This document shows positions 52,642-60,800 of a DNA stretch of 64,000 nt, piece by piece (the stretch's first letter is position 1; each line of letters starts with the position of its first letter). Origin of the DNA: Ornithinibacillus caprae. Lineage in GTDB: Bacteria > Bacillota > Bacilli > Bacillales > Amphibacillaceae. Position numbers and translations under genes: made by a program. The stretch covers positions 372,001 to 436,000 of the forward strand of contig NZ_WOCA01000002.1 of NCBI RefSeq assembly GCF_009728145.1. Reading direction: 5' to 3'. Under the pieces are notes generated by a model. It was not told where the DNA came from. It saw nothing but the letters and a program-made list of their open reading frames with translations, and searched no databases.

Positions 52642-53421
52642 TTATAGTAGTCCTACCATTTTAAGGCCGTGTTGGATGCCGTTGTCTTCTACGGATTTGG
52701 TTACGTGCTGGGCTACGGATTTCACTTCTTCTTCTGCATTCCCCATGGCTACACTGTTTTTAACAGTTGATAACATCTCGATGTCATTTAGTCCATCCCC
52801 AAATGCGAATATGTGTTCTTCAGAAAATCCTAATTTTTCAGCTGCTTGTTCAATTCCTTTTGCTTTGGAACCACCTTTTGGAGTAATATCTACAGAATAT
52901 GGGTGCCAGCGAACGAAATTGAAATCACAAAAAATTTGTTCATACTGTTTTTCTTCTCCTTCTTCACAGAAAAGCAGGGATTGATACAGTTCTCGACCAC
53001 TGTAATAATGTGGGTCATGTGTCGGGAATTTTTCAATTTTTAATGTTGAAATACTTTCATTAATATAATGATGTTCTGGCACATTTGCTTTCATGTCCTC
53101 GTGATCCATAAATACAACTGGATGATTTTTTTCAAGAGCCATTTCTGATAATTTTTTAAGAGAGGGAATGTTTAATGGATTTACATATGCCACTTCTCCT
53201 CGAACGACTACGTACTGTCCGTTATAGCTAACAAACGTATCTATATCTAATTCCTTACGTAGATCTTCGTACATAAATGGAGCTCTTCCTGTTGCAATAG
53301 CTACTTCATGTCCTAATGCTTTTAATTTGAAAATCGACTCTTTTGTAGAATGAGGTAATTCCTTTTCTCCATTAAGTAATGTTCCATCAATATCAAAAAA
53401 GATAACACTATGATTGGTCAT
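52642..53421 (-). CDS. Cof-type HAD-IIB phosphatase
   Basis: 259-residue cytosolic phosphatase of the haloacid dehalogenase superfamily, Cof/YbiV-like subgroup. Motif I FFDIDGTLL, motif II AIATGR, motif III Lys around GGSKAKGIE, motif IV FGDGLNDIEM. Sugar phosphate substrates are usual for the group; the exact one is unknown. ATG at 53421; the upstream ribosome binding site is weak. Single gene on the minus strand. Confidence 0.92.
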   Translation of the reverse strand: MTNHSVIFFDIDGTLLNGEKELPHSTKESIFKLKALGHEVAIATGRAPFMYEDLRKELDIDTFVSYNGQYVVVRGEVAYVNPLNIPSLKKLSEMALEKNHPVVFMDHEDMKANVPEHHYINESISTLKIEKFPTHDPHYYSGRELYQSLLFCEEGEEKQYEQIFCDFNFVRWHPYSVDITPKGGSKAKGIEQAAEKLGFSEEHIFAFGDGLNDIEMLSTVKNSVAMGNAEEEVKSVAQHVTKSVEDNGIQHGLKMVGLL

Positions 53422-53929
53422 AATTTCAGTACTCCTAAACTATTTTATTTACTACACTCATTCTAAATCGTGAAAGGCCTTTCATGTCAACTTATAAACC
53501 TAACCTTTTCTAATAAAAGCAATATCATAGTTAGTCACTCATACAATTAAAAAAGCACCAATCTGTTACTTTTTAGAGGGCTTCATAGTACCCGTGAAAA
53601 ATTTATAACTATTAACACTGTGGTTATAGTGTTAATTGATTGATATGTATTTATTTTAATGCTAATATAACTAATAATTTAAATAATTTATAATATTATT
53701 TACTATGCTTGGCTTTTACCAAGCCCTTATGGCAAGAGCCTTTTGATGCACTTAATAAGAAAATTTTCTTATCTGCTACATCATACATCCTAAAATAACT
53801 ACTTTCTTCTTCAGTCAACTACATAAAACAGTCGTATTGAAATCCAATCCAAGTTAAATAGCAATGTCAATCCACATTCACTCAGAGTGGACCTGACGTT
53901 CTATATAAAATTATTTAGGGAGGGTTCTT
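53422..53929. other. Intergenic region with a family C repeat
   Basis: 508 bases between the HAD gene and the OFA transporter. Apart from the minus-orientation family C repeat at 53705-53777 it is AT-rich, with a TTAACACTGTGGTTATAGTGTTAA inverted repeat around 53612-53637. No gene or RNA gene was identified; the transporter ribosome binding site AGGGAGGG is at about 53916-53923. Confidence 0.5.
53705..53777 (-). repeat. Two-hairpin dispersed repeat, family C, minus orientation
   Basis: On the minus strand: stem 1 GATAAGAAA/TTTTCTTAT, where both sides differ from the GATAGGAAA/TTTCCTATC of other copies at the same pair (compensated change), then AAGTGCATCAAAAGGC and stem 2 CTTGGT aaa AGCCAAG. 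Confidence 0.8.
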
Positions 53930-55213
53930 ATGGACAAGGTCAAAAATCGGTGGCTAATCGCTGCTTCGGCAGTAGGGGTACACCTATCCATTGGTTCAGC
54001 ATATGCATGGAGCGTGTTTACCAATCCAATGGTCAATCAGTTTGGCTGGGACCAAACGCAAGTGTCTACTGCTTTTAGTATTGCTATTTTCTTCTTAGGA
54101 TTTTCGGCAGCATTTATGGGTAGGTTTGTTGAAAAAAGTGGACCTAGAAAGTCTGGTATGCTCGCAGCATTATTCTTCGGAGTAGGTGTAGCTGGTTCCG
54201 GGCTTGCAACGGCCACAGAATCATTATTATTATTATACCTTTTTTACGGGATTATTGGTGGTATTGGGTTAGGGATTGGTTATATCTCTCCAGTATCCAC
54301 ATTAGTAAAATGGTTCCCGGATCGTCGCGGTCTTGCGACTGGTCTAGCAATAATGGGATTTGGATTTGCAGCGATGATTAGTGGACCTGCTGCAGCATCG
54401 TTAATTGAATCTGTTGGTATTTCTAATACATTCTTTATTCTAGGTGCGATATATTTTGTAGTCATGACCGTGTCTGCTCAATACTTAGCTCCACCTCCAG
54501 AAGGTTGGAAACCAAAAGGGTTTACGGAGAAACAAGAAGCTGATACAGCAAAAGGTAAAATTAAAGAAGATTTATCACAGCTTACAGCCAATGAGGCCAT
54601 TAAAACCCGCCGTTTTTGGATGCTATGGTTCATGTTATTTATTAATGTAACCTGTGGTATTGCTATTCTTGCAGTTGCTTCACCAATGGCACAGGAAATT
54701 ACTGGCATGACTGCAATTGCAGCGGCGGCAATGGTTGGAATTTTAGGTGTGTTCAATGGTGGGGGGAGACTTGCATGGGCGTCATTATCTGATTATATCG
54801 GACGACCAAATGTTTATACCGCATTTTTTATCATTCAGATCGTGGCATTTTTCATGCTACCATATGCGACTAATCCATTAGTATTCCAAATTTTATTGTT
54901 CGCCATTTTAACTTGTTATGGCGGTGGATTTGCTTCTGTACCAGCCTACATTGGTGATTTATTTGGTACAAAACAACTGGGGGCAATCCATGGCTATATT
55001 TTAACGGCATGGGCAATGGCAGGGGTTGTCGGTCCAATTCTATTATCATTGATTTATGATTCTACGAATAGTTATAATGTAACTATGATGATCTTTGGAA
55101 TCATGTTCGTTATTGCATTTGCGATTTCACTTTGGATTCGTGTCGATATTAAAAGATTACGAGGTAAGCAAAACAAATCCGTTCAAAAAGTGGGCGTTGC
55201 AAAGCAAGCATAA
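53930..55213 (+). CDS. OFA-family MFS transporter (oxalate/formate antiporter type)
   Basis: 427-residue major facilitator with 12 membrane segments. The family start SAVGVHLSIGSAYAWSVFTNP and the loop GIGLGIGYISPVSTLVKWFPDRRGLATG are signatures of the OFA group. It lies 75 bases upstream of a formate-dehydrogenase-like gene, so formate or oxalate exchange is a plausible role, though OFA transporters are diverse and the substrate is unproven. RBS GGGAGGG. Confidence 0.88.
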   Translation: MDKVKNRWLIAASAVGVHLSIGSAYAWSVFTNPMVNQFGWDQTQVSTAFSIAIFFLGFSAAFMGRFVEKSGPRKSGMLAALFFGVGVAGSGLATATESLLLLYLFYGIIGGIGLGIGYISPVSTLVKWFPDRRGLATGLAIMGFGFAAMISGPAAASLIESVGISNTFFILGAIYFVVMTVSAQYLAPPPEGWKPKGFTEKQEADTAKGKIKEDLSQLTANEAIKTRRFWMLWFMLFINVTCGIAILAVASPMAQEITGMTAIAAAAMVGILGVFNGGGRLAWASLSDYIGRPNVYTAFFIIQIVAFFMLPYATNPLVFQILLFAILTCYGGGFASVPAYIGDLFGTKQLGAIHGYILTAWAMAGVVGPILLSLIYDSTNSYNVTMMIFGIMFVIAFAISLWIRVDIKRLRGKQNKSVQKVGVAKQA

Positions 55214-55291
55214 TTATTTTTTAAGGGTCCGATTCCTATTTGGAGTCGACCCTTATGGTGCATATGAAATACGTATTAGGAGGGGAAGTTG

Positions 55292-57643
55292 TTGGGAAAA
55301 ACGAAGCATACTGGTCCAGTTAAGCTGTCCAAAAAGCCAGATCCAAGTCTTTGGGTAAGTAAAGTCCCATTTGGTCTGGGAAAAGTTAAGCCACATCATA
55401 TCCGTGATACGATGAAGGTTGTATGGGAAAATAAAGATAATCTACCGTATGCAACCCGCATTTTAACCCAAGGTGTTTGTGATGGATGTGCCCTTGGTGT
55501 ATCTGGGCTTCAAGATCAAACATTAAAAGGACCACATGTTTGTACAACGCGCTTAAATGTTCTTCGGTTAAATACGATGTCAGCTATTAAAGAAGATGTG
55601 TTACACGCAGAAATTGATGAACTTCGCAAAATGAGCAGTACGGAATTACGAAAACTTGGAAGAATTCCATACCCAATTATGAGGGAGCCTGGTGAAAAAT
55701 CATTCCGTCGTATTTCTTGGGATGAGGCCCTTCATAAAATTTCCGAGAAAATGAAAGCGCTTGATCCAAAACAATATGCTTTTTATACGACATCACGTGG
55801 GATTACAAACGAAGTTTATTATACGCTAGGAAAAGTAGCTCGTTATCTTGGGACGAATAATATTGATAACGCGTCAAGAATTTGTCACTCGCCATCTAAA
55901 ACAGCTCTCAGCCGCTCCGTTGGTGTTGGAGCATCGACATGTAATTATAAAGACTGGATCGGCACAGATGTCCTTGTATTTTGGGGATCTGTTGCGGCAA
56001 ATAACCAGCCAGTATCTACTAAATACATGTATGCTGCAAAACGTAAAGGGACGAAAATTATTGTAATTAATCCGTATCACGAACCGTCTATGGATAACTA
56101 TTGGGTTCCATCGATTCCAGAATCAGCTTTATTTGGTACGAAAATTGCTGATGATGTGTACCAGGTTAATATTGGTGGAGATATTGCCTTCATGCACGGA
56201 GTAATGAAACATTGGTTTGAAATGGAAGCAGAAGAGAGCGGCTCAGCAATTAACCATGATTTTGTTAAAGAGCATGTGAATGGGTTTCATGAATTAAAAG
56301 AAAAAGTAACTGCCTATAGCTGGGAGCAATTAGAGAAGTCTTCTGGTTTATCAAAAGCTCGAATGCAGGAGTTAGCAAAACTATTAGCTAAGTCGAATTC
56401 AGCAGTTTTTGTTTGGTCGATGGGATTAACACAGCATCGTTTTGGGACGGATAATGTCTCACAAATTGCAAATCTAGCATTGCTTCGTGGGTTTATTGGT
56501 AGAGAACATTGTGGACTGATGCCAATACGTGGCCATTCCGGAGTGCAAGGATCTGGAGAAATGGGTGCCGATCCATTTGTACTTCCTGGTGGAGGAATGG
56601 ATGAAAAAAATAGAAAACGAGTTGAGAAGATTTGGGGATTTGATATTCCGAAATGGCAGGGAGACATAGTTGGTGTTTCATTGGAAAATGCTGTTTTACC
56701 AGAAGATCATGAGCGAAAATTGAAATTATATTATATGTCAGGTGGTAATTTCCTAGAAACGATGCCAAATCCAGATTTTGTAAAAGAATGCTTGGAAAAT
56801 GTGAACATACGTGTTCATCAAGATATAATTTTAAATACATCTACCTTAGTAGACGCCAAAGAAGCAGTTATTGTATTGCCAGCAATGACTAGGTATGAAC
56901 AGCCTGGTGGTGGAACATCCACTTCTACCGAACGAATGGTTTATTTTTCACCGGAGATTAAGGGACCTAGAATTGAAGAGGCAAGACCAGAATGGGAGAT
57001 TTATGTTGATCTTGCAAAACGGATTAAACCAGAGGAAAAGCATTTAATTGATTTTAAGGATCCATTTGAAATTCGTGAGGAGATTGCAAAAGCTGCTCCA
57101 AATTATGATGGTATTCAACACTTAAAAGATCGTGGTGATGTATTCCAATGGGGTGGTGCTTGGTTATGTGAAGATGGAATCTGTCCTACTCCTGATGGAA
57201 AAGGAAATCTGATTGCAATGGATATACCAGAGCTTCGTAAGCCTGAAGGTCATTTCTATGTAACCACACGTCGTGGAAAACAATTTAATTCGATGATTTA
57301 TGATGAAAAGGATCCATTTAATGATGCGGACCGCTATGATGTTTTAATGAATGAATCCGATGCGAAGGAGTTAGGGATTAAAGAAGGGCAACCAGTAGTT
57401 GTTTATAATCAACATGGCTCCTTTAATGGTAATGCTAAATTTGTTTCCTTAAAATCTGGTAATGTGGAGGTCCATTGGCCGGAAGGGAATGTGTTGATTC
57501 CAAAAGGTGTTTATGAACATTTAGCAGGTATTCCAGAATATAATACAGCAGTAATCATAGAAAAAGCGGAAACGTATTTTGCTCATAAGGATACAAAATA
57601 TGTAGAAAAGCGTATTGAAGAACTTGAAATGGAAACAAGTTAG
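55292..57643 (+). CDS. FdhF/YdeP-family molybdopterin oxidoreductase (formate dehydrogenase-like)
   Basis: About 783 residues, DMSO-reductase superfamily. N-terminal Fe-S site GVCDGCALGVSG, Mo-ligand Cys198 in RICHSPSKTAL at the place of Sec/Cys in formate dehydrogenase H, MGLTQHRFGTDNV and the HSGVQGSGEMG segments, and a C-terminal molydopterin-binding domain (ESDAKELGIKEGQPVVVYN). Two consecutive TTG codons (55289, 55292) can start; the second has better spacing from GGAGGGG. The fdhD gene follows after 11 bases, supporting a formate dehydrogenase-type maturation. No electron-transfer subunit is encoded nearby. Family members in bacilli are of uncertain substrate. Confidence 0.88.
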   Translation: MGKTKHTGPVKLSKKPDPSLWVSKVPFGLGKVKPHHIRDTMKVVWENKDNLPYATRILTQGVCDGCALGVSGLQDQTLKGPHVCTTRLNVLRLNTMSAIKEDVLHAEIDELRKMSSTELRKLGRIPYPIMREPGEKSFRRISWDEALHKISEKMKALDPKQYAFYTTSRGITNEVYYTLGKVARYLGTNNIDNASRICHSPSKTALSRSVGVGASTCNYKDWIGTDVLVFWGSVAANNQPVSTKYMYAAKRKGTKIIVINPYHEPSMDNYWVPSIPESALFGTKIADDVYQVNIGGDIAFMHGVMKHWFEMEAEESGSAINHDFVKEHVNGFHELKEKVTAYSWEQLEKSSGLSKARMQELAKLLAKSNSAVFVWSMGLTQHRFGTDNVSQIANLALLRGFIGREHCGLMPIRGHSGVQGSGEMGADPFVLPGGGMDEKNRKRVEKIWGFDIPKWQGDIVGVSLENAVLPEDHERKLKLYYMSGGNFLETMPNPDFVKECLENVNIRVHQDIILNTSTLVDAKEAVIVLPAMTRYEQPGGGTSTSTERMVYFSPEIKGPRIEEARPEWEIYVDLAKRIKPEEKHLIDFKDPFEIREEIAKAAPNYDGIQHLKDRGDVFQWGGAWLCEDGICPTPDGKGNLIAMDIPELRKPEGHFYVTTRRGKQFNSMIYDEKDPFNDADRYDVLMNESDAKELGIKEGQPVVVYNQHGSFNGNAKFVSLKSGNVEVHWPEGNVLIPKGVYEHLAGIPEYNTAVIIEKAETYFAHKDTKYVEKRIEELEMETS

Positions 57644-57654
57644 AAGGTGATGGT

Positions 57655-58452
57655 ATGAACGATACCAAACAGGAGGGGTGGGAGACAATCCGATTTGATG
57701 GAATGTCTCCAACAATCCTGGATGAGGAAATTGCTACGGAATTTGCCCTAACTATTGTTTTAAATGGTGAGGAATTTGCGACAATGGTTTGCTCTCCTAC
57801 CGATTTGCAGGACCTAGTCGTTGGTTTTCTTGCTTCAGAAGGAATCATTCGATTTGTTGAGGAAATAAAGGATATTTCACTAGATGAATCGATGGGATTT
57901 GCGTATGTAGAGCTTTATAAAAATCTAGATCTTATGGAGCAGGATCATTCGAAACGAGTAATTGGCTCATGCTGTGGAAAAAGTCGCCAATTCTACTTTA
58001 AAAGTGATGTTAGAACATCTAAAACCATAACGAGTAACCTTACACTATCTGTTCAGCAGTGTTATGCATTGATGCAACAGCTGCAGGATGGCTCTGATCA
58101 ATTTAAACGAACAGGTGGTGTACACAACGCAGGTCTTGCAACAATACATGAATTATTGCAGGTTCGAACAGATATTGGTAGACATAATGCACTCGATAAA
58201 ATATATGGGCATATTCTGCATAATCACATTTCGGTGAAGGATAAATTAATCGTATTTAGTGGTCGTATTTCCTCGGAGGTGCTACTAAAAATTTCAAAAA
58301 TTGGTGCTGGCATCCTTCTTTCGAAATCAGCACCGACGGATTTAGCATTGAAATTGGCGGAAGACCTTGGGATTACAGTAATCGGTTTTGCTAGAGGAGA
58401 TAAGATGAACGTTTACACACATCCACATCGCATATTGGAAACGAATGTATGA
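57655..58452 (+). CDS. fdhD: Formate dehydrogenase accessory sulfurtransferase FdhD
   Basis: 265-residue protein that delivers sulfur from a cysteine desulfurase to the molybdenum cofactor for formate dehydrogenases. The Cys motif is in GSCCGKSR (C-C pair with flexible loop), VFSGRISSEVLLK and the C-terminal GFARGDKMNVYTHP are family signatures. It is 11 bases from the upstream oxidoreductase gene with AGAAGGTGAT as ribosome binding site, so the pair is an operon. Confidence 0.94.
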   Translation: MNDTKQEGWETIRFDGMSPTILDEEIATEFALTIVLNGEEFATMVCSPTDLQDLVVGFLASEGIIRFVEEIKDISLDESMGFAYVELYKNLDLMEQDHSKRVIGSCCGKSRQFYFKSDVRTSKTITSNLTLSVQQCYALMQQLQDGSDQFKRTGGVHNAGLATIHELLQVRTDIGRHNALDKIYGHILHNHISVKDKLIVFSGRISSEVLLKISKIGAGILLSKSAPTDLALKLAEDLGITVIGFARGDKMNVYTHPHRILETNV

Positions 58453-58489
58453 CAGATCAGACTATTTTACGGAAAATCCACATAAACTT

Positions 58490-58575
58490 TAGTAAACTTG
58501 GTATTCGTCAAGCTTTATGGAGAATGCCATAGTTGCACTTATTTAGGATAGGAAATTTATACTTTCCTATCTTCT
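58490..58575 (-). repeat. Two-hairpin dispersed repeat, family C, minus orientation
   Basis: On the minus strand: GATAGGAAAG/TTTCCTATC stem, then TAAATAAGTGCAACTATGGC and the worn CTTGACGAATACCAAG second stem. It lies between fdhD and moaA. Confidence 0.8.
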
Positions 58576-58623
58576 AAAACATTCTAGTAGAATAGAAGAA
58601 AAGTAATCTTTAGGAGGGATCCC

Positions 58624-59634
58624 TTGGCTAGTATTACAGATAAATTTGGTCGACCACTACGGGATCTGCGTATTTCTGTCACAGATCGGTGTAATTTTAG
58701 GTGTACGTATTGTATGCCAAAGGAGATATTTGGGAAAGACTATCCGTTTTTACCAAAAAACCAATTATTAAGCTTCGAAGAAATTGAAAGGCTAGCAGCT
58801 AGCTTTGTCAACCTAGGGGTAAAAAAAATACGCTTAACTGGTGGAGAGCCCTTGTTACGCAGGAATCTACCTGAGTTAGTAAAAAAACTATCAACTATTA
58901 ATGGGGTAGAAGATATTGGTTTAACGACAAATGCTAGTTTGCTTGAAAAAATGGCAAGCGACATAAAACAAGCAGGGCTAGATCGTATTAATGTAAGTCT
59001 AGATGCGTTAAATAATGAAGTCTTTCAATCGATTAATGATAGTGGGGTCACTACGGAACGGGTATTAAAAGGAATCGAGAAGGCAAAGGAAGTCGGTCTA
59101 GAAGTAAAAGTAAACATGGTCGTTAAAAAAGGAATGAATGAACAAGAAGTCATTCCAATGGCCAAGTATTTTAAAGAAAAAGGAATTACACTGCGCTTTA
59201 TTGAGTTTATGGATGTAGGGAAAACTAATGGCTGGGATTTTAGCAAGGTAGTTACCAAACAGGAATTATTCCGAGAGCTTTCCTCCCATTTTGAATTAGA
59301 GCCAGTTGACCCTGCTTATGTCGGAGAAGTGGCAAAAAGGTATCGTTATGTAGGTACAAATACAGAGGTTGGCTTTATTACGTCCGTGTCGGAATCATTT
59401 TGTTCTACTTGCACGAGAGCAAGAATTGCAGCAGATGGTAAGCTGTATACCTGTTTATTCGCAGGAAATGGATTTGACTTTAGAGAGTTACTCCGCTCTG
59501 GAGCGGATGATGAAAAAATCCGTTCCACGATTACATCCATTTGGAACAAACGTACCGATCGTTACTCCGATGAACGAACGGAAGAAACTGCAAAACATAA
59601 AGAGAAAATCGAAATGTCCTATATTGGGGGATAA
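58624..59634 (+). CDS. moaA: GTP 3',8-cyclase MoaA
   Basis: 336-residue radical SAM enzyme for the first step of molybdenum cofactor synthesis. The N-terminal cluster is CNFRCTYC, the C-terminal cluster Cys are in [18 protein letters not shown], and the protein ends with the essential GG. TTG start behind AGGAGGGA. Placed after the molybdoenzyme and fdhD genes, it supplies cofactor for them. Other moa genes are not in the window. Confidence 0.95.
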   Translation: MASITDKFGRPLRDLRISVTDRCNFRCTYCMPKEIFGKDYPFLPKNQLLSFEEIERLAASFVNLGVKKIRLTGGEPLLRRNLPELVKKLSTINGVEDIGLTTNASLLEKMASDIKQAGLDRINVSLDALNNEVFQSINDSGVTTERVLKGIEKAKEVGLEVKVNMVVKKGMNEQEVIPMAKYFKEKGITLRFIEFMDVGKTNGWDFSKVVTKQELFRELSSHFELEPVDPAYVGEVAKRYRYVGTNTEVGFITSVSESFCSTCTRARIAADGKLYTCLFAGNGFDFRELLRSGADDEKIRSTITSIWNKRTDRYSDERTEETAKHKEKIEMSYIGG

Positions 59635-59657
59635 CCATTAGGGGTGCGCGTCCCTAA

Positions 59658-59700
59658 AAGAGTCTGTCACTTGTTGAAATTCTACAAGTGATAGACTCTT
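59658..59700. repeat. Diverged family A palindrome acting as moaA terminator
   Basis: AAGAGTCTGTCACTTGTTGAA pairs with TTCTACAAGTGATAGACTCTT: the outer GGTGCC/GGCACC has become AGAGTCT/AGACTCT on both sides, keeping pairing. Six T follow, 24 bases after the moaA stop. Confidence 0.75.
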
Positions 59701-59703
59701 TTT

Positions 59704-59793
59704 TGCATATTGGAAATTCTAAGCTTTTCTTTCCTGCATAAGTGCAACGAAGGCTTATATCATAAAGGCTTGGCAAAAACCAGGTTTTCTAAG
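59704..59793 (+). repeat. Two-hairpin dispersed repeat, family C, worn copy
   Basis: TGCATAAGTGCAACGAAGGC middle is well kept; stem 1 (TTGGAAATTCTAAGC/TTTTCTTTCC) and stem 2 (CTTGGC aaaa ACCAGG) are weakened. Confidence 0.7.
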
Positions 59794-59850
59794 TACAATA
59801 GGAAGTAGATTTTGTTTGAATTGATCTAGAATAGAAAGAAGTGATGGTCT

Positions 59851-60753
59851 ATGAGAAAGGTTCGGATTGGGATTGTTGGTTTGGGGTCTATAGCTCAAAA
59901 AGCTTATCTACCCATTTTGACTAGGGAAACAGATTGGACATTAGTAGGTGCCTATTCACCTTCAGAAGAAAAAAGAAAACGCATTTGTAAGGAATATCGA
60001 ATGCAGGAATACCATCAGCTTCACCATTTAATGGATGAAAGTGATGCTTTATTTATTCACAGTTCAACGGAGTCTCATTATGAAGTGGTATCACTAGCCT
60101 TACAGCACGGCGTTGATGTATATGTTGATAAACCACTAGCTGCTACGGTTGAAGAAGCAGAAGAATTAGTAGAATTAAGTAAACATCATCAAAGGAAGCT
60201 AATGGTTGGATTTAATCGTAGATTTGCACCAATGTATGTAGAAGCGAAGAAACGTGTGAAAAACTTAGCCTGGATTCGTTTTGATAAGCATCGTGCGAAT
60301 AGTGTTGGACCGAATACATATGATTTTACAATGCTCGATGACTACCTTCACTTAGTTGATACAGCTAGATGGTTAGCAAACGGTGATCTAACTCCAACAT
60401 ATCAGCAAATTCAAGTAAATGAACAGAATCAACTTCTCTATGCAAGTCATTTGTATGAATCGAATAATAAGATATCTTTCCATACGTCAATGCATCGAAA
60501 GGCTGGTACAAGCATGGAACAACTGGAGCTTGTCGGTGAGGATGCAATTATTCGAGTGAAAAATATGAGCGTCATGGAAATAGAAGAAAATAATCAAATA
60601 TCTACGAAAACACCACCATCATGGGAAACCGTACTTAAGCAGAGAGGATTTGAAGATGCGATTAAGCATTTTATTGACTGTCTAAACCATGATCATCAAC
60701 CTGCTGTAGATGGGGAAGAGGCATTAAAATCACAAATTCTTATAGAAAAATAG
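59851..60753 (+). CDS. Gfo/Idh/MocA-family oxidoreductase
   Basis: 300-residue NAD(P)-dependent sugar or inositol dehydrogenase-type protein. The N-terminal Rossmann motif IGIVGLGSIAQKAYLP and the DVYVDKPLAATVEEAE motif with its conserved Lys-Pro are clear; DDYLHLVDTARWL carries the catalytic-region Asp/His. Substrate is unknown; the xyloside genes behind it are on the other strand. The ribosome binding site is weak. Its TAG stop shares the final G with a full palindrome. Confidence 0.87.
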   Translation: MRKVRIGIVGLGSIAQKAYLPILTRETDWTLVGAYSPSEEKRKRICKEYRMQEYHQLHHLMDESDALFIHSSTESHYEVVSLALQHGVDVYVDKPLAATVEEAEELVELSKHHQRKLMVGFNRRFAPMYVEAKKRVKNLAWIRFDKHRANSVGPNTYDFTMLDDYLHLVDTARWLANGDLTPTYQQIQVNEQNQLLYASHLYESNNKISFHTSMHRKAGTSMEQLELVGEDAIIRVKNMSVMEIEENNQISTKTPPSWETVLKQRGFEDAIKHFIDCLNHDHQPAVDGEEALKSQILIEK

Positions 60754-60793
60754 GTGCCTGTCACTTGTCGAATTTCGACAAGTGACAGGCACC
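60753..60793. repeat. 41-bp palindrome (family A), full copy between convergent genes
   Basis: Perfect arms, centre GAATTTC. The first G is the last base of the Gfo/Idh stop; the other end is seven bases from the GH43 stop. Confidence 0.97.
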
Positions 60794-60800
60794 TTAAAAC

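Noticed and set aside
52403-52984. A 193-residue protein on the plus strand
   Set aside because: Only the first 63 codons or so resemble a real family (DUF3006); the rest is read from a repeat and antisense to the HAD phosphatase gene.
18125-60793. CRISPR array
   Set aside because: The 41-bp repeats are dispersed over 43 kb at irregular distances, in intergenic DNA, with no spacers and no cas genes.
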